A stretch of 64,000 bases of DNA, taken from Bacteroidota bacterium (GTDB taxonomy: Bacteria; Bacteroidota; Bacteroidia; Chitinophagales; LD1). The notes below the pieces were generated by a model, which searched no databases, was not told the DNA's origin, and saw nothing but the letters and a program-made list of their open reading frames with translations. The stretch lies in contig JAFDYN010000010.1 of NCBI GenBank assembly GCA_018267385.1, positions 186,001-250,000 of the forward strand, given 5' to 3'. Positions 33,476-41,664 of this stretch are shown here, piece after piece. How positions within the stretch are numbered: position 1 is the first letter of the stretch; every line of letters begins with the position of its first letter. The translations under genes and the position numbers were made by a program.

Positions 33476-33931
33476 TCAAACGCCAAACTGCCTGAGGTGA
33501 TGATCGAAGTGTTTATACAGCAGGTCTGACCACTGCTTTTTACTCAGCTTGCCAAACATAGGATGCGGGTGCAGTTTTGACTCCTCGCGCTCACCAAAAA
33601 TATCCATCATCTTGTAGAGAAACTCCAGCTCGGTGTAGAAGTCCTTGGCTTTAGTGCCTTCCTGCTTCTGGTCCAGCTCCGGTGCGGTCTTCTCACCCTT
33701 GGGCCAGGACGGCATCAGATAGACTGCTACTGGAAACATGACCTTACTCGTATAGAAGTTAGACTTGTCTGCAGCCGGCTTCATACCGAGGGCTATCTTG
33801 TGCGCGTCATTCATATGCGCCAGCATCTGGTTTACAGTCATTGTACCCCATCTCGCGGCAGTGTCAGGTGTCAGCTTTTCCAGCCGGTCCTGTATCTGCT
33901 TTCTGCCCTCAGTAGTGAGTGTATTATTCAT
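33476..33931 (-). CDS. DUF1569 (DinB-like) protein
   Basis: 151 residues. Start MNNTLTTEGRKQIQDRLEKL, then PDTAARWGTMTVNQMLAHMNDA and a C-terminal HPMFGKLSKKQWSDLLYKHFDHHLRQFG. The spaced histidines (LAHMNDA, KHFDHHL) fit the metal site of DinB-fold four-helix proteins. Cytosolic; role unknown, thiol-dependent transferases being the nearest characterised DinB relatives. It stands between two repeat-bearing gaps. Confidence 0.85.
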   Translation of the reverse strand: MNNTLTTEGRKQIQDRLEKLTPDTAARWGTMTVNQMLAHMNDAHKIALGMKPAADKSNFYTSKVMFPVAVYLMPSWPKGEKTAPELDQKQEGTKAKDFYTELEFLYKMMDIFGEREESKLHPHPMFGKLSKKQWSDLLYKHFDHHLRQFGV

Positions 33932-33968
33932 AGCATAAAAGTAAGTAAAAGAGCATGGCTGTTAAAGT

Positions 33969-34001
33969 CCCTCTCCTTTGGAGAGGGATTTAGGGAGAGG
34001 T
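33969..34001. repeat. Dispersed palindromic repeat A, copy 2
   Basis: CCCTCTCCTTTGGAGAGGG then ATTTAGGGAGAGGT. It overlaps the end of the histidine-kinase gene and supplies its stop codon. Confidence 0.8.
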
Positions 34002-35510
34002 CGGTATCTCTATCCTAAAGGTCGTACCCTTGCCCACCTCAGAGTGCTTTACATAGATCTTGCCCTTGTGGTAGGACTCTACGATACGCTTGGTCAGTGA
34101 AAGTCCCAGCCCCCATCCGCGGCGCTTGGTACTAAAGCCCGGCTCAAAGATGGTCTTCTGATTGGCGCGCGGTATGCCGCAGCCGCTATCGGTCACGTCT
34201 ATGTATACCCACTTGCTATCACCTGTAGCCACGGTGGTGATGCTGCCTGCCCCCTGCATCGCATCGAGCGCATTTTTGTACAGGTTCTCCAGCACCCAGT
34301 CAAAGAGTTGCTTATTGATGGCAAAGGTCAGGTCATCACGGTCCACCTCCAGTGTGAAGGTCACATCCTTTGAGGAGCGCCTACGCATATAGTCTACATT
34401 GCGCTGGAGGGTATCTTTCACATTCTCAGCTTTCAGCTGTGGCACTGAGCCGATCTTGGAGAAGCGGTCCGCTACCAGTGTGAGGCGCTCTACATCATGC
34501 TCCATTTCAGCCAGTGCATTGTTCTCGTTCAGGTTTGGCTCGGTTTCTTTCAGGTATTCTATCCAGGCGCCGAGAGAGGAGATAGGTGTACCGAGCTGAT
34601 GCGCGGTTTCTTTGGCCATGCCCACCCACACCATATTCTGCTCGGCATGGCGCGAGCTGCTAAATGCAAAATACGAGAACACGAGAAACAAACTGAATAC
34701 ACCCAGCTGGATATATGGGAAGACGCGTAGCTGCTTCAGCACAGCAGAGTCATCATAGTAGATGAACTTCTTGCCACCATCACCGAGGTCTACCTCTATC
34801 GGGTCATGCCGCAGGCTCATGTCTGCCACGAGCTCCCTGACGCGCTCCGGCTTTTTGATCTCGGCAGAGTCTATATTGCCAAAGGCTTTGACAGTGCCGG
34901 CGGGGTCTGTCATGATCACTGGCGCAGAGGCGGTATTGATCACTACCTCTGTGATAAAGGAGGCGAGGATGTCATTGAGCGTTTTCTTCAGGTCGCGAAA
35001 GAGGTTAGAATCCTTGTAGTAGATATAGTTCTTCTTGGGGCCAAATGCCACGATGATGGGCGGGTAAGTGTGGAAGACATCAAACTGCCGGTCACTGATA
35101 TTGAGTTTCGATTTCTCTCCTTCTATCTCAAAGTTGCGGTACATGAGCAGCTTGCCGTCTTCGTCTGTGAGGGCTACGGGTATGTCCGTATTGCCGGTGA
35201 TGATCTGCGTGAGAAACGCCAGCTCCTCGCCATCCTCTATCGTGGGGTCAGACAGGCGCTTGGTAGCCTGAGACCATACGTCAGCCTTCTTGCGCTCGTC
35301 TGTAGCCAGCCGCTCAAAGAGGTCCTTGGTATAGCGCACCAGCTTGGCGCGGCTAGTGATGGCCGAGGCCCAGAGCTGCGCTTTGCGCTTTTCCTCCTTG
35401 GCCATCTTATTGGTGAGGTAGTTGGTATAGATGGTAGTAAAAAGCCCGATGCCCACTGCTATCAGCAGCAAGATCAGTTTGAGACTGGATCGTCTTTGAT
35501 AAATATCCAT
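33990..35510 (-). CDS. Membrane sensor histidine kinase
   Basis: 506 residues from the ATG at 35508-35510. TM1 at about 10-30 and TM2 near residues 255-285 (VFPYIQLGVFSLFLVFSYFAF) enclose a large periplasmic sensor. The dimerisation helix has the His in MAKETAHQLGTPISSLGAW. The ATPase domain has the N box NLYKNALDAM, G1 DSGCGIP and G2 RRGWGLGLSLTKRIVE. No response regulator is adjacent, so it is an orphan kinase. Its last codons (IPTSP, stop) come from a copy of repeat A, so the original C-terminus may have been altered. Confidence 0.93.
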   Translation of the reverse strand: MDIYQRRSSLKLILLLIAVGIGLFTTIYTNYLTNKMAKEEKRKAQLWASAITSRAKLVRYTKDLFERLATDERKKADVWSQATKRLSDPTIEDGEELAFLTQIITGNTDIPVALTDEDGKLLMYRNFEIEGEKSKLNISDRQFDVFHTYPPIIVAFGPKKNYIYYKDSNLFRDLKKTLNDILASFITEVVINTASAPVIMTDPAGTVKAFGNIDSAEIKKPERVRELVADMSLRHDPIEVDLGDGGKKFIYYDDSAVLKQLRVFPYIQLGVFSLFLVFSYFAFSSSRHAEQNMVWVGMAKETAHQLGTPISSLGAWIEYLKETEPNLNENNALAEMEHDVERLTLVADRFSKIGSVPQLKAENVKDTLQRNVDYMRRRSSKDVTFTLEVDRDDLTFAINKQLFDWVLENLYKNALDAMQGAGSITTVATGDSKWVYIDVTDSGCGIPRANQKTIFEPGFSTKRRGWGLGLSLTKRIVESYHKGKIYVKHSEVGKGTTFRIEIPTSP

Positions 35511-35618
35511 ACGTGACACAAACGCCCTTACTGCAAAACTATTGCCACGGGGCTATGGAGTGGGAAGTTAAAGATTTTAAACAAGCTCATCATGCTCCGG
35601 TCATAAACCCCAAATAGC

Positions 35619-35642
35619 GACGCCCCCACTATGGAGGGCGTC
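35619..35642 (-). terminator. Hairpin after the Ig-like T9SS gene
   Basis: GACGCCC and GGGCGTC form a perfect 7-bp stem (10-nt loop) 28 nt beyond the stop. No T tract follows on the minus strand, so termination is uncertain. Confidence 0.45.
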
Positions 35643-35669
35643 ACCATTGATATGAAGAGAGTTGATGGA

Positions 35670-38300
35670 TTACTTTACTACCTGCATCTTCACCGTGTAG
35701 CGGCTGGCGGCAGACTGCACCAGTACAAAGTACAGCGCAGGACTCAGATCGGCGTCAGCTACCTCCGTGTGGGCAGCAGTGATATCACGGCGGTATACTT
35801 CCTTGCCATAGATATCATAGATCGCGAGGGTGGTACCGCTATAGTCCTGCATATCCACCGCAAAACTGCCATGGTTAGGTACCGGATAGAGGCGGATGCT
35901 GTTTATCGCGTTTACATCCTGTATGCCTACGCCGGTCACACTGTATGCGGCCGAAGGAGTGAAGCAGCCGTCTGCATCTGATACTACGACTACATAGTTG
36001 CCATTAGCGCTGGCCAGTACAGACTGCATGGTGTCTGCCGGCATAGGTGTATTATTAAACACCCACTGATAGTGTGCAGCAGGAGTAGAGGTGAGTGTAG
36101 AGCCTGACTGAGTGATGGTCGGTACAGCCGGTGAGCTCACAGATACGACTACACCACCCGCGAGCGCTGCACTGCAGCCCAGGCTGCTGGTAGCGGTCAC
36201 GCTGTAGCCGGCAGACTGGCCGGCATAGGTGGTCGCGCCTGTCGCACCGTTGCTCCAGGTATAGGTGCTGCCGCCGCTCGCAGTGAGCAGTACGGAGTCT
36301 CCTGCGCATACGTGCACATTGCCGGATGGCGTGATGCCCGGAGATGGCATAGCGCCTACTGTCATAGTGATACCGTTGCTGGTCACGTGCTGCTGTGTAG
36401 CACAGCCCAGAGAGGAGGTCAGTACGCAGGTCACTACAGAGCCATCGGCCAGTGTAGCACTGCTAAAGGAGCTGCTGTTCGTCCCGCCCGGTGTGCTGCC
36501 CACCAGCCACTGATAGGATGGTGTGGCACCGCCGCCTGTGCTCACTGCGGTAAAGGCCGCTGTGCTGCCTGCGCAGACCGTGTCATGCGCCGTGCTGATA
36601 GAGATGGTAGGTGTCACAGCACCACTCACAGTGATGGTGAAAGCAGAAGAAGCTACCGAGGCAGGTGATACGCAGCTGGCATTGGAGGTCAGCGTGCACA
36701 CCACAGATGAATTAGCCGATACAGATGGTATCACCAGCGTAGGGCTATTGGTACCCGCAGCACCGCTATTGACTGTCCAGCTATAGCTCGGGTTAGTGCC
36801 ACCGTTGGTGATCGCAGCGCGGATCGTGTCAGGCGTACCTGTACACACGGTGCTCGTACCACTGAGCGTGATAGTAGGTGCTACTGAGGCGCTCACGGTG
36901 ACCACGATAGTACGCGAGGTAGAGGTAGACGGAGATACGCAGGTGCCTGATGGAGTCATCACGCAGGTGATATTGTGTGTGCCTGCTGTGAGTGATGAGG
37001 TAGTGAGTGTAGCGCCCGTGCCGATATTGGTGGTGCCATCTTTCCACTGATAGGCAGGTGTGGTACCGCCATTGTGCGGTGTAGCTGTAAATGTGACAGA
37101 GGTACCTGCGCATACACTGCTAGCTGTGGCCGACACGCTGACGGAGTCAATAGTAGGCGTACTCACCGTCACAGTGATCGCATTAGACGTAGAGGTGGCA
37201 GGAGATACGCAGGTGCCGGATGGTGTCATCACACAGGTGATCGTATGGGTACCTGCAGTCAGGGTACTGGTGGTCAGCGTGGCGCCTGTGCCGATATTGG
37301 TAGTGCCGTCTTTCCACTGGTACGTAGGGGCAGTGCCACCATTATATGGCGTAGCGGTGAAGGTCACTGATGTACCTGCACAGAAGCTGGTAGCAGTAGC
37401 CGCAATATGTACAGAGTCTACCGTAGGGGCATTTACCACAAGGCTGATCGCGTTGGATGTAGCAGGGTTGCCTGTCACACCACTGAGGTTGGAGGTCATC
37501 ACACAGGTGATAGAGTGCGTGCCTGCACTGAGAGAGGAGGTGGTCAGCGTAGCGCCGGTACCTATGGCGGTAGCGCCATCCATCCACTGATAGGTAGGAG
37601 CCGTACCACCGTTGGTAGGTGTAGCGGTGAAAGTCACTGAGCTGCCCTGGCAGGTAGGGTTGGTTCCTGAGGTCTCGGATATAGAGACAGAGGCTGTCAC
37701 CGGAGCTACATATTCAGTCACGGTAATGGCGTTGGCCAGTTGGTATTTATCTCCACTGTCATCGTTGCCGTTATTGTTTACAGCGTTGATCAGCCCATAA
37801 AATTTTACTGAGCCGGTCCCGGCTGCAGGTGCTGTCCATGGTATAGAGATGGTATAGACGGTGCCTACGCCACCGGTACCGCTGACCGGCGAGAGGACCT
37901 GGTTGTGCTGGATATATTTCAGGGTGCCACCATTCTGCTGGGTACCCGCAGGCAGCGTACCCCAGGTGCCTCCCTGTGTGGCAGACGAAGTACCTGCACC
38001 GGTGATTTTCACAGCGCAGAGTTGAAAGCCATATTTAGACAGGTTGGTAGTCGTGGTATTATTTGTGGCAGAGATCTTGACAGTGTAGGCCACACCGGGA
38101 TGGTACACGGTCACCGGTGTGCCGGCCGAATCCATCTCGATCACAGTACCTATAGATGTAGTAGATCCATGACAGCCGCCACCGCAGCCTGTTGTCGTAC
38201 TGTTAGCACCAGTCCGGTTAGAACTATAGCCATTCGAGTTACCCATAAGGACAGCCATAGCAGCGATACCAAATACACCAAGTAAAATTTTGTTTCTCAT
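35670..38300 (-). CDS. Large secreted protein: Reeler-like N-domain, Ig-like repeats, T9SS tail
   Basis: 876 residues. Signal peptide about 1-22. The N-domain (about 30-190) has CGGGCHG and a beta sandwich (VTVYHPGVAYTVKISATNN), resembling the 'choice-of-anchor V'/Reeler group. Then about six Ig-like repeats follow, the first three nearly identical around PTYQWKDGTTNIGTGATL and THTITCVMTPSGTCVSPATS; each has a Cys pair. The end is a T9SS domain (LYPVPNHGSFAVDM ... ALYFVLVQ). Probably a surface adhesin. The near-identical repeats suggest recent tandem duplication. Confidence 0.88.
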   Translation of the reverse strand: MRNKILLGVFGIAAMAVLMGNSNGYSSNRTGANSTTTGCGGGCHGSTTSIGTVIEMDSAGTPVTVYHPGVAYTVKISATNNTTTTNLSKYGFQLCAVKITGAGTSSATQGGTWGTLPAGTQQNGGTLKYIQHNQVLSPVSGTGGVGTVYTISIPWTAPAAGTGSVKFYGLINAVNNNGNDDSGDKYQLANAITVTEYVAPVTASVSISETSGTNPTCQGSSVTFTATPTNGGTAPTYQWMDGATAIGTGATLTTSSLSAGTHSITCVMTSNLSGVTGNPATSNAISLVVNAPTVDSVHIAATATSFCAGTSVTFTATPYNGGTAPTYQWKDGTTNIGTGATLTTSTLTAGTHTITCVMTPSGTCVSPATSTSNAITVTVSTPTIDSVSVSATASSVCAGTSVTFTATPHNGGTTPAYQWKDGTTNIGTGATLTTSSLTAGTHNITCVMTPSGTCVSPSTSTSRTIVVTVSASVAPTITLSGTSTVCTGTPDTIRAAITNGGTNPSYSWTVNSGAAGTNSPTLVIPSVSANSSVVCTLTSNASCVSPASVASSAFTITVSGAVTPTISISTAHDTVCAGSTAAFTAVSTGGGATPSYQWLVGSTPGGTNSSSFSSATLADGSVVTCVLTSSLGCATQQHVTSNGITMTVGAMPSPGITPSGNVHVCAGDSVLLTASGGSTYTWSNGATGATTYAGQSAGYSVTATSSLGCSAALAGGVVVSVSSPAVPTITQSGSTLTSTPAAHYQWVFNNTPMPADTMQSVLASANGNYVVVVSDADGCFTPSAAYSVTGVGIQDVNAINSIRLYPVPNHGSFAVDMQDYSGTTLAIYDIYGKEVYRRDITAAHTEVADADLSPALYFVLVQSAASRYTVKMQVVK

Positions 38301-38427
38301 TAAAAAATGGGTTATATGTGTTTACAATAAACTGAAAATCAGTTTGCAATCTTAAAGATGTTCAAACGGCAAATAAAAAACAAGACCCGTTTCAGGATTT
38401 AACACTTGACCTGACGAATGTTAGTTT

Positions 38428-39417
38428 TTAAGCTTCTGTATTCTCTTCCAGCTGGCCATGCTGGCGTATGGAGTGATGATAGTAGATGGCCGCATTGATC
38501 TCATAGCCTATCAGCAATACAAAGGCGTTGATATTGAGCCAGATCAGGATGATCATCACGGTGCCTATGGAGCCGTATAGCTTGCCATACCTGGAGAAAT
38601 GACTCAGGTAGTAGGAGAAACCCACCGAAGCCACTATAGAAAGCACCGTGGCGATGGTGGAGCCGGTAGAGATAAAGCGGTACTTCTTTTTGGTGGCAGG
38701 GCCATAGTAGTAGATCAGTGAGATGGAGAAGAAGAACACCAGCACGATGGTCAAAAAGCGGATGAAGGTGAAGAGGAACTTAGTGAACTTGTCATGTATG
38801 TGTAGTGCATCCAGACCCCAGGTGAGCAGGCTCTGGCCCAGTACTACCAGTATAAAGGAGAATATAAAGAGCGCCACCAGCAGCAGTGATATCTGCAGGG
38901 CTATGAATCGCACCTTTAGCGGATTGCGCCGCACATAGTGGTCATAGTTCTTGTCAAAGGAGTTCATCATCGTCACCACCCCGTTGCTGGTGAGGAAGAG
39001 GGTTAGTACAAAGGTACCGGTCAGGAGGCTGGGCCGCCTGCTGCTCACTTCTTTGAGTATCGGCCCTACGAAGTTCCAAAGAAACTTAAAGACGTCGGGG
39101 CTGGGTGCTACGCTGCGGAGTAGGTTCTGGATGTAGTCGTCTATCCCCACCTTGCCATAAAACTGGAAGATGAACGGCACCAATGTCAAAATGAAGAGGA
39201 TAGCCGGAAAGAGCGACAGAAAGAAGCTGAAAGCTATGGCCCGCGCCCTGAGGTTTAGGCTGTTCTTGCGGATCTCATAGATAAAGAACTTGTACACGTC
39301 AGCCACTGCCACGCCATCCAGGCCCGGCAGGCTCACCGTTCTGAACCATTCATCCCACTCCTCCAGGTGAGGATTCCGTTCCACCAGCTTCTTCCAGAGC
39401 TTTATCATTCCGGTCAA
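38428..39417 (-). CDS. YihY/virulence factor BrkB family membrane protein
   Basis: 329 residues with six hydrophobic helices. The family block near the start reads NLRARAIAFSFFLSLFPAILFILTL, followed by the conserved SNGVVTMMNSFDKNYDHYVRRNPLKVR and a C-terminal YGSIGTVMIILIWLNINAFVLLIGYEINA. Often misnamed RNase BN; the real role is unknown, possibly in envelope lipid transport or export. The thioesterase gene lies 22 nt upstream on the same strand, so they may be co-transcribed. Confidence 0.9.
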   Translation of the reverse strand: MTGMIKLWKKLVERNPHLEEWDEWFRTVSLPGLDGVAVADVYKFFIYEIRKNSLNLRARAIAFSFFLSLFPAILFILTLVPFIFQFYGKVGIDDYIQNLLRSVAPSPDVFKFLWNFVGPILKEVSSRRPSLLTGTFVLTLFLTSNGVVTMMNSFDKNYDHYVRRNPLKVRFIALQISLLLVALFIFSFILVVLGQSLLTWGLDALHIHDKFTKFLFTFIRFLTIVLVFFFSISLIYYYGPATKKKYRFISTGSTIATVLSIVASVGFSYYLSHFSRYGKLYGSIGTVMIILIWLNINAFVLLIGYEINAAIYYHHSIRQHGQLEENTEA

Positions 39418-39439
39418 ATATAAGCCTTACAGCGAAATA

Positions 39440-39853
39440 TCACGCTCCGGCAAAGTGAGGAGCCAGCTGGTCTACCAGGTATTGCGGCGCGTGGACCATC
39501 TTGCGCGTCAGCGCATCTACGAATACGAGCTGCGTCTCTGCCTCATTGATCAGCTTGCCTGCTTCATTATATACCTCATAGCTGAAGTGCATGAAGCGGT
39601 CAGGCATGCGTGTCAGCGTGGTGCGGATGGTGATCAGCTCGTCATATGTAGCCGGCCCGATGTATTTGATGTTCATACGTGTGATAGGCAGCATGACGCC
39701 CGCCAGCTCCAGCTCACGGTAGGGTAGGCCTAGTGACCGTATAGCCTCCGAGCGGGCCTCCTCATAGTAGCGGGCATAGTTGCCATAGTAGACATAGCCC
39801 ATCTGGTCTGTGTCGGCATAGCGTACCCTGATCTGGTGCGAGTGTGTGTACAT
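39440..39853 (-). CDS. YbgC-like acyl-CoA thioesterase
   Basis: 137 residues from the ATG at 39851-39853; the longer frame adds a non-conserved leader. Hot-dog fold with the 4-hydroxybenzoyl-CoA thioesterase signature RVRYADTDQMGYVYYGNYARYYEEAR, whose Asp is catalytic, followed by the long helix of the fold and the strand MLPITRMNIKYIGPA. Hydrolyses acyl-CoA in the cytosol; in Proteobacteria YbgC goes with Tol-Pal, which is not seen here. Upstream of the YihY gene in the same direction. Confidence 0.9.
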   Translation of the reverse strand: MYTHSHQIRVRYADTDQMGYVYYGNYARYYEEARSEAIRSLGLPYRELELAGVMLPITRMNIKYIGPATYDELITIRTTLTRMPDRFMHFSYEVYNEAGKLINEAETQLVFVDALTRKMVHAPQYLVDQLAPHFAGA

Positions 39854-39929
39854 CGGGGTTAAAGATAGGATTATCTGCGTCTGTAGCACTTTGGCGCCAG
39901 CATATGACATCACGCAGGTGCGCCAGCTT

Positions 39930-41573
39930 TCAGCTCCCGACGATCTGCATGAGCTTTATATTGAGGTTGTCCTCCTTGGTCAGCTCCAGCTTTTTGCGGA
40001 TACGCAGCCGGTGGTTTTCTACATTGCGTATAGATGTGGAGAGCAGGCTCGATATTTCTTTAGTATTGAATCCGGACCGCAGCAGCGCGCATATGCGGCT
40101 CTCTGTAGGTGAGAGGTCCGGGTACAGCTGGTGCAGCCGCAGTATATATTCCTTGTTTGTCTCGTCAAATTTCTCGCGGATACGCGTCTTCTCATCTTCC
40201 TCCCGTATGAATGCAAGGTCAATGGTATGCGTTATTTTTTTGAAATGCTCAGCTGCGCGCGGACTGCGCTGTACCTGCTCATCTATAGCTGCCCGCAGCT
40301 CAGTGAGCAGCGCATCACGCCGCTGTAGGTGATAGGTAGCCATATTGAGTTCCTGGTTTTTCTGTGCCAGCTCTGCCCGCTGCTGTGCCAGCTCGTACCG
40401 GCTTCTCTCCAGCTCGTGTATGGTGGCCATATATTTCACCCGGTTGGATAGTGCCTGCTGCTGGGTCTTCATCTTGCATTCATACACCAGGCGAAAGTGT
40501 GCCAGCTCAGAGGCGCTGTCGTGTATAGCGCGGTAGTACTCGCAGTAGCTCTCGTGCAGCTCCAGATACAGACCGCTCTTGTCATCATCTGGCGGCACCA
40601 GCGCCGCGCCCTCATCCAGCAGCAGCTTTGCTTTGACCAGGTCACCCATTTTGATATAAAACCGCATCAGAAAAAAGAACGAACTGACGATAGCAGCATT
40701 ATGCCCGGCTTGTGCAGCCCGCTCGCGGTTTTGGCGCGCATATTCCAGCACCCCTGGTTCATTGTTTTCATGCGCCTCTATGTCTGCCATCACTGCATAG
40801 AGATTGATGTACTGGAGGTGGTGCGGGGGCATATGTTTTACCTGCAGGGTCACGGTCATGCTGCGTTCGGCATATTTCCTGGCTTCATCCACACGTTTTG
40901 ATTTGAGGCATAGGTAGGCCAGCTGGAGCCTGGTACCCGCTTCTGCATAGGTGGGTTCGTCTGCATAGCGCTCGCGGATAGCAGTCAGCAGCTCCTCTGC
41001 GTGTACTATAGATTCCTCTTCAGGCAGTACCAGCATACGGATATCATTCAGGTTCATTGTACACATGATGTACTGCCTCCTGTCTTCCAGTTTTAGTGCT
41101 ATTTTTTGGGCCTCTACGAGGTAGTCTATAGCCTCAGTGTGCATATTCATCTGTGCGCACGTATGGCCGCAGATCACACAGCTGTTCATGACATAAAACG
41201 GCATATCAAGCTGCCGGAACCGATGCAGCGATTGCAGGCCCGCAGCTATAGCATCGTCATGACGCGTCTGCAGCAGGTAGAGGTGTGCCTTTATATTATA
41301 GACACAAGCCAGCTGCTCCGGGCTGCCACGCTCCAGTATATATGCTTCACACTCTTCCAGTAGCTTTTCGGCTTTGCGCGCATTGTTTATCTCAATCTCG
41401 CAGCGTGATAACTGCAGGGTGATATCCATGCGCTCGTGCAGGGGCAGCACTGGCCCCATGGCCTGCAGGTATGGCTCCAGGGCATTGCGGCAGTCCAGAA
41501 AGGACTTCCTCTGATGGAATATGTCATCTGCAGGGCGGGTCAGCTGTGGGGATCCTGTAGCGTCTGATGCCAT
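39930..41573 (-). CDS. TPR-LuxR type transcriptional regulator
   Basis: 547 residues with no membrane helix. Residues about 30-370 are helical repeats of TPR type (for example AREYAERS-like and EYARQNRERAAQAGHNA). A coiled coil follows at about 380-430 (RSRYELAQQRAELAQKNQE). The C-terminal 60 residues are a LuxR/GerE helix-turn-helix: LSPTESRICALLRSGFNTKE, ISSLLSTSIRNVENHRLRIRKKL. A cytosolic regulator, divergent from the collagen/S74 gene 91 nt away, which it might control. Confidence 0.87.
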   Translation of the reverse strand: MASDATGSPQLTRPADDIFHQRKSFLDCRNALEPYLQAMGPVLPLHERMDITLQLSRCEIEINNARKAEKLLEECEAYILERGSPEQLACVYNIKAHLYLLQTRHDDAIAAGLQSLHRFRQLDMPFYVMNSCVICGHTCAQMNMHTEAIDYLVEAQKIALKLEDRRQYIMCTMNLNDIRMLVLPEEESIVHAEELLTAIRERYADEPTYAEAGTRLQLAYLCLKSKRVDEARKYAERSMTVTLQVKHMPPHHLQYINLYAVMADIEAHENNEPGVLEYARQNRERAAQAGHNAAIVSSFFFLMRFYIKMGDLVKAKLLLDEGAALVPPDDDKSGLYLELHESYCEYYRAIHDSASELAHFRLVYECKMKTQQQALSNRVKYMATIHELERSRYELAQQRAELAQKNQELNMATYHLQRRDALLTELRAAIDEQVQRSPRAAEHFKKITHTIDLAFIREEDEKTRIREKFDETNKEYILRLHQLYPDLSPTESRICALLRSGFNTKEISSLLSTSIRNVENHRLRIRKKLELTKEDNLNIKLMQIVGS

Positions 41574-41664
41574 AGCTTAAATATACTCAAAATCGCATAG
41601 AGTAGTTTTTGTGTAGTGACAGACAGTAGGTTGTTCGCTTGCTTTGCATCACACCCGGATAATC

